A DNA stretch of 8,143 nt from an uncultured Clostridia bacterium (lineage in GTDB: Bacteria > Bacillota > Clostridia > Christensenellales > CALWSW01): NCBI GenBank assembly GCA_937874755.1, contig CALNBC010000431.1:1-8143 (forward strand), written 5' to 3'. The first letter of the stretch is position 1, and each line of letters begins with the position of its first letter. Positions 1 through 5,269 of the stretch are shown here, piece after piece. A program made the position numbers and the translations under genes. The notes under the pieces were generated by a model that saw only the letters and a program-made list of their open reading frames with translations, was not told the DNA's origin and did no database searches.

Positions 1-1571
1 GTGTCCACCGGGCAAAGCGCGTCGACCTTTTCGCGGTTCCAAGCTTCTTTATCGTTATGCGCGTCGCAGTAGCGAAGCTGGTACCACGAGGAGCACATGA
101 ACGTGTCCATCGTGTCCGCGTCCCTCTTTGCGGGCTTGCCGCAAACGGGGCAGGTCGTATTCATGAATTCCTCGCTCTTGAGCAAGGGGCTTGTGCCGCT
201 GGGCGTAAAATCTACGTCATAGGGGAGCTCCACCGGCAGTTCGCTCTCGGGAACGGGAACGACACCGCAGTGCTCGCAATGCACCATGGGGATGGGGCAG
301 CCCCAATACCGCTGACGGGAGATTATCCAGTCCCTCAGCCGGTAATTCACCTTTTCGCAGCCCACTCCGCGCTCTTTAAGGTCCGCTAGTATGGTTCGCT
401 GACCCTCCTCGGAGGTTATTCCGTCGTATTTTCCGGAATTGACCATCACGCCGTAATCGGAGAAGGGCAGTTCTTTTTCCAAGCCGTCGGAGGGGTTTAT
501 GACGCGCTTGATGGGCAGCTTGTACTTGACCGCGAACTCGTAGTCGCGCTCGTCGTGCCCGGGAACAGCCATGATGACGCCTGTACCGTATGTGGAGAGC
601 ACGTAATCCGCGATGTAAATCGGTATGCGCTCGCCGTTCAAGGGGTTTATTGCATAGCTTCCGGTGAATGCGCCTGTCTTTTCCCGAGTGGAGGACATTC
701 GGTCTATTTCGCTGGATTTTGCAGCAAAATCCTTGTAAGCCTCGATTTCGTCTTTGTGCTCGGGGGTGGTCAGTTCGTCCACCATTTCGTGCTCTGGCGA
801 GAACACCATGTAAGTCACACCAAAAAGAGTGTCTGGTCGCGTGGTAAAGATGGTAAAGTCCTTGCCAGATTCGGAGGTGAAGGTGACTTCGCCGCCTATG
901 GACTTGCCTATCCAGTTCTTTTGCATCAGCTTGGTCTTTTCCGGCCAATCGAGATTGTCTAGGTCGGCAAGCAATTCTTCGGCGTAGTCCGTTATGCGGA
1001 AGCACCACTGGGTCAAATTCCGCCTGGTGACGGATGCGCCGCAGCGCTCACAGGAACCGTCCGAAAGCACCTGTTCGTTGGCGAGGGTCGTGTTGCAGGA
1101 AGGGCACCAGTTGACGGGCATTTCCTTCCTGTAAGCGAGGCCGTTTTTGTATAGCTGAAGAAAGCACCACTGCGTCCAGCGGTAATAATCGGGCATGCAG
1201 GTCTTGACTTCTGCTGACCAGTCGAAAGTCGCGCCCATGCGCTTGAGTTGGCGCTCCATAGTTTCTATGTTCTTGATGGTGGAGTCCATCGGGTGTATGC
1301 CAGTCTTGATGGCGTAATTCTCAGCGGGAAGACCGAAAGCGTCAAAACCCATGGGATGGAACACGTTATAGCCCTGCATGCGCTTGAAGCGGGCATAGGA
1401 GTCGGCAAGGCCGTAATTGTACCAGTGGCCTACATGGAGGTTCGCTCCCGAAGGGTAGGAAAACATCTCCATCATATAGAACTTTTCCTTCTTGGGGTCG
1501 GGAGTGTATTTGTATAGCTCAGTTTCCTCCCAGCGACGCTGCCACTTTTCTTCTATGCGATTGAATTCCAT
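1..1571 (-). CDS. leuS: Leucyl-tRNA synthetase (LeuS), N-terminal 523 residues, cut by window edge
   Basis: Class I cytosolic aminoacyl-tRNA synthetase that charges tRNA-Leu with leucine using ATP. The frame is open from the ATG at 1571 to the left edge, giving 523 of the usual roughly 800-820 residues. Visible landmarks: the HIGH-type motif HVGH at residues 46-49; a Cys-rich zinc-type module with CPSC (156-159) and CERC (174-177); the CP1 editing domain at about 222-410, with the Thr-rich TTRPDTLFG (243-251) and [10 protein letters not shown] (338-347), whose Asp is the usual editing-site residue; [17 protein letters not shown] (412-428); further Cys pairs (432/435 and 474/477); and [12 protein letters not shown] (486-497), typical of bacterial LeuS. 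The KMSKS loop and anticodon-binding domain lie outside the window. An AGGAG site sits about 7 nt before the ATG. Expression should be controlled by the Leu T-box immediately upstream. ATA is the commonest Ile codon (13 of 23). Identification is very secure. Confidence 0.98.
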   Translation of the reverse strand, partial: MEFNRIEEKWQRRWEETELYKYTPDPKKEKFYMMEMFSYPSGANLHVGHWYNYGLADSYARFKRMQGYNVFHPMGFDAFGLPAENYAIKTGIHPMDSTIKNIETMERQLKRMGATFDWSAEVKTCMPDYYRWTQWCFLQLYKNGLAYRKEMPVNWCPSCNTTLANEQVLSDGSCERCGASVTRRNLTQWCFRITDYAEELLADLDNLDWPEKTKLMQKNWIGKSIGGEVTFTSESGKDFTIFTTRPDTLFGVTYMVFSPEHEMVDELTTPEHKDEIEAYKDFAAKSSEIDRMSSTREKTGAFTGSYAINPLNGERIPIYIADYVLSTYGTGVIMAVPGHDERDYEFAVKYKLPIKRVINPSDGLEKELPFSDYGVMVNSGKYDGITSEEGQRTILADLKERGVGCEKVNYRLRDWIISRQRYWGCPIPMVHCEHCGVVPVPESELPVELPYDVDFTPSGTSPLLKSEEFMNTTCPVCGKPAKRDADTMDTFMCSSWYQLRYCDAHNDKEAWNREKVDALCPVD

Positions 1572-1612
1572 GATAATCTCCTTTTTATATCAATGCGGGC
1601 AGTATTCTTATT

Positions 1613-1647
1613 AAAAAAGCCTTTCGCCCCAAAAAGAGGCGAAAGGC
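1613..1647 (-). terminator. T-box intrinsic terminator before leuS
   Basis: Reading the minus strand, GCCTTTCGCC (1647-1638) pairs perfectly with GGCGAAAGGC (1628-1619) around a 9-nt loop and is followed by six U (1618-1613). It lies directly after the T-box sequence, so it is the regulated attenuator that competes with the antiterminator. About 40 nt separate it from the leuS start codon. Confidence 0.95.
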
Positions 1648-1843
1648 GTGCTTCCGCGGTACCACTCTTTTGAGCGCGCAATTATCCGCGCCCACTCTGA
1701 ACCCCTTTATCGGTGGGCATCCGCCTGTTTGGTTGCTCCGCGGCGAGTTTGGCGATTTTGCGGTCCGCCTTGCACCGGTTTCGGCGGCTCTCTTGACCTG
1801 CTAAAAATCCCCTAATGTTCCGCATCAAAGCAAAATATGAACA
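1613..1843 (-). promoter_or_regulatory. T-box leader controlling leuS, CTC (Leu) specifier
   Basis: This is a tRNA-sensing riboswitch-type leader. On the minus strand it reads in order: stem I base TTGCT (1833-1829) pairing with AGCAA before the distal arm closes; the AGAGAG box (1793-1788); a GGTGCAAGGCGG apical segment (1776-1765); a specifier region AAACTCGCC with CTC at 1747-1745 followed by GCGGAGC; a stem with arms GCCCAC/GTGGGC; and the T-box AGAGTGGTACCGCGG (1668-1654), which contains the TGGT bulge that pairs with the uncharged tRNA acceptor end. CTC is a leucine codon, which matches the downstream leuS. Uncharged tRNA-Leu is expected to stabilise the antiterminator and allow leuS transcription. 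The 5' boundary is inferred from the promoter. Confidence 0.95.
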
Positions 1844-1849
1844 AAATTA

Positions 1850-1878
1850 AGTGTAAACTATTATGCCCGAATTGTCAA
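1850..1878 (-). promoter_or_regulatory. Sigma-A promoter of leuS
   Basis: On the minus strand there is a consensus -35 TTGACA (1878-1873), a 17-nt spacer, and a -10 TACACT (1855-1850). The predicted start is near 1843, just ahead of stem I of the T-box leader. The -35 box is only about 15 bp from the putative end of the neighbouring IS remnant. Confidence 0.8.
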
Positions 1879-1892
1879 GACGGGCTAATGTT

Positions 1893-1923
1893 GGGTTCTT
1901 CTTCGATCTCCGTGAAAACTTTT
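1893..1923 (-). mobile_element. Putative terminal inverted-repeat end of the ISL3 remnant
   Basis: Just after the transposase remnant stop, the minus strand reads TTTTCACGGAGATCG then AAGAAGAACCC. That position and composition fit the right-hand end of an ISL3-family element, whose termini commonly read GGnTCTTC-like inward. No matching left end was found near the aldolase gene or elsewhere in the window, so the element is one-ended here. The exact outer boundary is a guess. Confidence 0.4.
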
Positions 1924-1924
1924 G

Positions 1925-2300
1925 TTAGGAGAAGGGCGAACCGCAAGACAGCGACAGCTTTCCTGCAATGAGGTATATCATACAGGCGAATCCTCGGAAG
2001 GTTCTGTAACCCCGCGCCTTTCTTTTCGCTGCCTGCATCATGCTGTTTATCCCTTCCGCAATAGCGTTTGTGATTCTGGCTGCGAAATTTCCAGTATCTC
2101 TCGCCTATGTTTTTTGAGCGTATTCGCTGCCGATTTCATCGGTTCCAACCTTGACCGGCGCATCCACCGAATCAGTGCATCCATGCTCTCTTTGGACTGC
2201 CGGATGTCATAGCCGGCGTATACTCCATCCAGCGCCTGTACCATGCGGTATGCTAGGCCTGTTTTCGGATAGACCTTGCACATTGTGTGTTCGGCCAGAG
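1925..2300 (-). pseudogene. ISL3-family transposase, C-terminal remnant with frameshift
   Basis: Only about the last 125 residues of a DDE transposase remain, in two frames. The first part (about 2300-2085) reads LAEHTMCKVYPKTGLAYRMV, then continues through a RSRLEPMKSAANTLKKHRREIL segment (partial: RSRLEPMKSAAN, TLKKHRREIL). The second part (about 2085-1928) shifts by one base and reads RITNAIAEGINSMMQAAKR, then ARGYRTFRGFACMIYLIAGK and SLSCGSPFS, stopping at TAA 1927-1925. These blocks match the C-terminal end of ISL3-type (IS204/IS1001/IS1096/IS1165) transposases. The shift falls near GAAATTTCGCAGCC; one missing T would restore a single frame. No N-terminal part exists: the homology starts within a few bases of the aldolase stop codon. 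It is not functional and marks an old insertion followed by deletion or rearrangement. Family assignment rests on recalled motif similarity, not on a search. Confidence 0.85.
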
Positions 2301-2305
2301 AACAC

Positions 2306-2956
2306 TCATTTATTTGTATGGCCGTAATATTTGGACAGCTCTTGAATCTGCTCCTGCATCTGTTCCTCGCTGAGCACAACCGGTTCGCCGACACACTTGG
2401 CGCGCCAGAACACCTCGCAGCAGAACTCAAGATCTTCCGCGAGGTCATATGCCGCGGCCAAACTGCGCCCACCGGCCACCAGGCCGTGGTTGCCCATCAG
2501 CACTGCATAGCGATCCTGCATTTTTTCGAGTATGCTGTCCGCCAATTGTTGGGAGGTAAAGTTGAAAAACTCGGTGCAGCGCACATTGCCCCCCGCCCGG
2601 GAGACCGTAAAATTGGCGGCCGGCAGTTCCAGGCGCAGAGCCGAAATGGTCGTTGCGAAAGGGGAGTGGGTGTGCACGAGTGCATCTATGTCGTCCCTGT
2701 TGGCATAGATTGCCTGCTGGACGGGCCATTCGGTCGAAAGTCTTCCGTTGCCTTCTAGCTTGTTGCCGTTCAAATCAACAACGACCACATCTTCCGTGCG
2801 AATCTTCATGTAATCCATGCTGCTGGTTTTTACAGCAACTGTCTGCGCGGCTCTGTCATAAATGCTCAGATCCCCGCCGGTATTCCGCGTCAGTCCGCTG
2901 GTCAGCATCCTTCTTCCGTACTCCACGATCTCTTCGCGCTGATTTTTCATCAACAT
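2306..2956 (-). CDS. Class II (zinc-dependent) aldolase, FucA/adducin-type fold
   Basis: 216 residues, the normal size for L-fuculose-1-phosphate aldolase-type enzymes. These cleave a ketose phosphate to dihydroxyacetone phosphate plus an aldehyde; relatives include epimerases and decarboxylases. The family's catalytic set is visible: zinc ligands His95 and His97 (HTHS), third ligand His157 (NHGL), and catalytic Glu76 in the LSTEW motif. The phosphate-binding loop is TGGDLSI (26-32), with Asp29 where FucA has Asn; the second loop reads KTSSMDY (43-49) instead of the usual TPSGxxY. The third-His context is of aldolase type rather than AraD type. The first ATG (2956) is preferred because GAGG lies 8 nt upstream. 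It sits 84 bp downstream of the kinase gene on the same strand, so it probably acts on the kinase product. The exact substrate is unknown. ATA is 2 of 8 Ile codons. Confidence 0.88.
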   Translation of the reverse strand: MLMKNQREEIVEYGRRMLTSGLTRNTGGDLSIYDRAAQTVAVKTSSMDYMKIRTEDVVVVDLNGNKLEGNGRLSTEWPVQQAIYANRDDIDALVHTHSPFATTISALRLELPAANFTVSRAGGNVRCTEFFNFTSQQLADSILEKMQDRYAVLMGNHGLVAGGRSLAAAYDLAEDLEFCCEVFWRAKCVGEPVVLSEEQMQEQIQELSKYYGHTNK

Positions 2957-2985
2957 TGGTTATACCTCATATTCATTCAATATTT

Positions 2986-3002
2986 GTGACACAAAAAGTC
3001 AC
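2986..3002 (-). other. Small hairpin in the kinase-aldolase intercistronic gap
   Basis: A perfect 5-bp dyad, GTGAC/GTCAC around a 7-nt A/T loop, lies 30 bp before the aldolase start. It is too weak, and lacks a U-run, to be a convincing terminator. It could be an mRNA processing or stability element, or chance. Confidence 0.3.
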
Positions 3003-3040
3003 GACAGATTGCTGTTTCACCTGCATTGCTCGACGGGTAT

Positions 3041-4603
3041 TTATCCCTCGTAGCCGTATTTTTTGAGGAAAGCCATGCGCTTATCCCAAATATCAAACAT
3101 TGCGGGCGGAATCGCCTTGTAGACCTCGTACAAATCGGCATACTGCTCCACCGCGGCAGGATTGGGGGTGTATACCCGATCCACAGCGCAGAAGGCGTCG
3201 CAGGCCTCCTGTTGGGTTTCGAACGCGCCGGCTGCCCATGCCGCGTTCCAGGCGACGCCCTTCACGCCAAATTCGGTGCCGGATGCCAGGGAAATCGGCG
3301 CGTTGCACACATCGGCAAAAATCTGGCACCAGACCGCGCTTTTGCTGCCGCCGCCGGACAGGCGGATTTCAGAAATCGGAAAGGAATACGCGTCCAGACA
3401 ATGGCGGAAGGCCAAGGCCACGCCTTCGTAGATGGCGCGAAGCATCACATAGCGCGTGTCGTGCGGCAGTAGGCCAATGAATTGGGCGCGCGCCGCCGTG
3501 TTTGTAAACGGCGCCATTTCCCCGGTGGGACTCAAATACGGGTGGTAGATCACGCCGTTGGAGCCCAGAGGCACGTTGGCGATCTCCTCGTCAAACAGGG
3601 CATAAACGCTGCGCCCTTCCTGCTTGGCGCGTTCGTGGTCGGCGTGGGTAAAGTTTTTGACAAACCAGTCGGAGTTGGGCGTGCCGGTCATCGGCGAAAT
3701 CAATTGGCACCATTTGCCGGGAATGGCGTGAACGCACACAGCCCCCAATCGTTCGGGCGTGGTGGGCGCGAACGGCATTACCAACTGGATGACGCCCGAA
3801 GTCCCCAGAATGATATTGGCCTGCCCATCGCCAATGGCGCCCACTCCAGCGGTGCAGCAGATGGTATCCCAGCCCATATTCACGACGGGAATCCCGGCGG
3901 GAAGGCCGGTCAGTTCCGCTGCGTCCGCGGTAATCTGCCCCGTAATCTCCCAGGCGTCGATCGGGTCCGGGAACAGGTGGCGGTAGTCCTCCATACCGAT
4001 GATCTTGAATATCTCTTCGGAGTATTCCCGCGTTTTGCCGTCAATCAGCGTAAACACATCGTTGCGCACCAGTTTGTGCACGCCGGTGAGCTGATAGGTC
4101 AGCCAACTGGTCGGCATGGAGATGGTAACCGCCCTGTCCAGATTCTCCTTTTCGTGGGCCTTCATCCAGGGCATCACCAGCGCCATATTGCCGGTGTATA
4201 GCCAGTTGCCGCTGATGGAATGGATCTGCTCCATCACCCCGCCGGGCCGCATCCATTCATTTTTCACATCGACGCAGCGGGTGTCGTTCCACATGACTGC
4301 GTTGCGTATGGGGCACATATCCCTGTCCAGCAGGCATACGCCCTGGCCCTTTCCCCCGACGCCTAGTGCTGCAATATCCTCGCTGTAGATGCCTTTTTCC
4401 GCCGCCCTGGCCATCAGTTCTTTCAGGCACAGGGCAGTCTCATTCCAGTCGGTATCCATATCAAATTCCGACCAGCCAAAGTGTTCTTCGATGACGGGGG
4501 TGTTGCGAGCGTTGACCAATACCTCGGTCCCCTGCATGTCAAACAGTGCCGCTTTTACAACCGATGTCCCCGAGTCGATGCCGATCACGTAGTCCCTTGC
4601 CAT
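3041..4603 (-). CDS. FGGY-family carbohydrate kinase
   Basis: 520 residues, typical for the FGGY sugar kinases (xylulokinase, ribulokinase, fuculokinase, erythritol kinase and relatives), which transfer the ATP gamma-phosphate to a polyol or ketose. The N-terminal domain (about 5-254) begins with the phosphate-binding GIDSGTSVVKAALFD (8-22). It contains the substrate-side motif WNDTR (105-109) and ends with NMGWDTICCTAGVGA (242-256), where Asp246 is the expected catalytic base. The C-terminal domain (about 263-455) has ILGTSG (265-270), YLSPTGEMAPF (356-366) and the adenine-binding loop SGGGSKSAVW (416-425). All key residues appear intact. The ATG at 4603 is supported by GAGGAG 7 nt upstream. 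The downstream class II aldolase suggests a kinase-then-aldolase pathway for a ketose (for example a pentulose, 6-deoxyhexulose or tetrulose), but no residue seen here fixes the substrate. ATA is used for only 2 of 34 Ile codons, unlike the flanking core genes, which suggests separate origin. Confidence 0.93.
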   Translation of the reverse strand: MARDYVIGIDSGTSVVKAALFDMQGTEVLVNARNTPVIEEHFGWSEFDMDTDWNETALCLKELMARAAEKGIYSEDIAALGVGGKGQGVCLLDRDMCPIRNAVMWNDTRCVDVKNEWMRPGGVMEQIHSISGNWLYTGNMALVMPWMKAHEKENLDRAVTISMPTSWLTYQLTGVHKLVRNDVFTLIDGKTREYSEEIFKIIGMEDYRHLFPDPIDAWEITGQITADAAELTGLPAGIPVVNMGWDTICCTAGVGAIGDGQANIILGTSGVIQLVMPFAPTTPERLGAVCVHAIPGKWCQLISPMTGTPNSDWFVKNFTHADHERAKQEGRSVYALFDEEIANVPLGSNGVIYHPYLSPTGEMAPFTNTAARAQFIGLLPHDTRYVMLRAIYEGVALAFRHCLDAYSFPISEIRLSGGGSKSAVWCQIFADVCNAPISLASGTEFGVKGVAWNAAWAAGAFETQQEACDAFCAVDRVYTPNPAAVEQYADLYEVYKAIPPAMFDIWDKRMAFLKKYGYEG

Positions 4604-4911
4604 GAAAATGCTCCTCTTCTTGCTGTTTTTTGCGCATGTGCTATTGTTGTTTCTTATTGCAGTTTAAGCAACTATTTAATAAATTAATAGAACATTTCTT
4701 ACTCAATGGAAGTGTTATAAGCTTTATTTCAATTTACGACTTCAACTATTTATTATTGGAGGAAAAAGCAGACACTCTATCTCTCACCACCACATCTGGC
4801 AAAAACGGTTTATACAAGTATGATCTGAGTCCATCAAGGTTATGGTTGTGTGGGGATTATATAAAAAATAGTATGTGGGGTTGCTGCATTGCTCATCAGG
4901 TATATACAAGA
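4604..4911 (-). other. Long AT-rich leader of the kinase-aldolase operon, no gene seen
   Basis: About 308 nt separate the predicted transcription start (near 4912) from the kinase ATG. I see no convincing coding sequence on either strand and no recognisable riboswitch core. It contains an imperfect AT-rich dyad at 4672-4690 (CTATT/AATAG ends). A second, weaker promoter nearer the kinase is possible: on the minus strand, TTGCTT, 17 nt, AACAAT. A plus-strand open frame through 4630-4914 has no recognisable motif and is probably spurious. Confidence 0.5.
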
Positions 4912-4916
4912 TGAGC
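4891..4916. promoter_or_regulatory. 26-bp operator-like dyad at the kinase-aldolase promoter
   Basis: The 26 bp form a near-perfect inverted repeat: arms GCTCATC and GATGAGC flank a perfect 8-bp core GTATATAC, and only two positions per 13-bp half do not pair. It spans about -5 to +22 relative to the predicted start of the minus-strand promoter, a classic repressor position. The GTATATAC core resembles operators of GntR-type regulators, but that family assignment is inference; no regulator gene is present in the window. Confidence 0.72.
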
Positions 4917-4918
4917 CT

Positions 4919-4947
4919 AGCATACATAATCAGACGTTGTTTGTCAA
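4919..4947 (-). promoter_or_regulatory. Sigma-A promoter of the kinase-aldolase operon
   Basis: The minus strand carries a consensus -35 TTGACA (4947-4942), exactly 17 nt of spacer, then -10 TATGCT (4924-4919). The predicted start is near 4912, inside the dyad at 4891-4916. This is the best minus-strand promoter in the spacer, although it implies a leader of about 308 nt. Confidence 0.75.
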
Positions 4948-5017
4948 TTGAAACAATGAACAAGCTGTATAATTGTAAATTGCAAGTTTAATTGCCCACC
5001 ATAAACAGTACCCAGAT

Positions 5018-5032
5018 GTCAATTTAATTGAC
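5018..5032. promoter_or_regulatory. Perfect 15-bp palindrome overlapping a -35 box
   Basis: GTCAATT-T-AATTGAC is a perfect 7+1+7 dyad whose right arm supplies most of the -35 box (5028-5033) of the plus-strand promoter. It could be an operator. However, the arms contain TTGAC in both directions, so part of the symmetry may simply reflect -35-like sequence. Confidence 0.4.
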
Positions 5033-5056
5033 CCGAATCAGATGGGAGTGTATAAT
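5028..5056 (+). promoter_or_regulatory. Sigma-A promoter for the DUF1015-aspartokinase operon
   Basis: -35 TTGACC (5028-5033), 17-nt spacer, perfect -10 TATAAT (5051-5056). Predicted start is near 5063, about 207 nt before the DUF1015 start codon. It is divergent from the kinase promoter, with the two -35 boxes about 80 bp apart. Confidence 0.75.
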
Positions 5057-5062
5057 CGTAAT

Positions 5063-5269
5063 GTTCCGGTCGCGTTTGGGATGCAAACAATGCTGGATAC
5101 TCAGAATATTTTTCGGTATTATCGACCGATTGCAAATTTATCGCCCCTACAGGGATTGTTTTTTGATGCGCTCATTATAGCGTCATCATAAAAGCAACGC
5201 GGCTAACGCATATAGTAGTTGCGATTTTAACATTTTAAACGCTTTTGCCTAATATAGAACGGGGTGCTC
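5063..5269 (+). other. About 207-nt untranslated leader with small hairpins
   Basis: No coding sequence is supported here. Three short dyads occur: GTTTG/CAAAC (5074-5088), TCGGT/ACCGA (5113-5129), and GATGCGCT paired with AGCGTCATC with one bulge (5165-5187). None is followed by a U-run, so they are not intrinsic terminators. I see no lysine-riboswitch, SAM-box or T-box signature, although the second gene of the operon is an aspartokinase. A structured regulatory leader is possible but unproven. Confidence 0.35.
5261..5266 (+). promoter_or_regulatory. Ribosome binding site deciding the DUF1015 start
   Basis: GGGGTG is partly complementary to the 16S anti-Shine-Dalgarno and lies 3-5 nt before ATG 5270. 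The alternative in-frame GTG at 5264 falls inside this site and has no upstream purine-rich site of its own, so ATG 5270 is the better start. Confidence 0.6.

Noticed and set aside
2973..3030. Possible 17-codon minus-strand small ORF (starting MQVKQQ) between kinase and aldolase; a similar ATG-CAG start near 4888
   Set aside because: No proper Shine-Dalgarno site and no family resemblance. The shared start follows from the 11-bp repeat and is not evidence of translation.
4630..4914. Plus-strand 94-codon open frame in the spacer
   Set aside because: No recognisable family motif and AT-rich composition. It runs against the promoter and operator of the kinase operon and ends inside the dyad, so it is probably chance.
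5140..5170. CCCT/AGGG followed by TTTTTT as a terminator in the spacer
   Set aside because: The stem is only 3-4 bp with almost no loop. It lies inside the leader of a downstream operon and cannot support termination.
5236..5249. cre-like (CcpA) sequence TTTAAACGCTTTTG before DUF1015
   Set aside because: It fails three of the fixed cre positions (G2, C13, A14), and the gene is not an expected catabolite-repression target. A similar weak match near 4785-4798 was rejected for the same reason.
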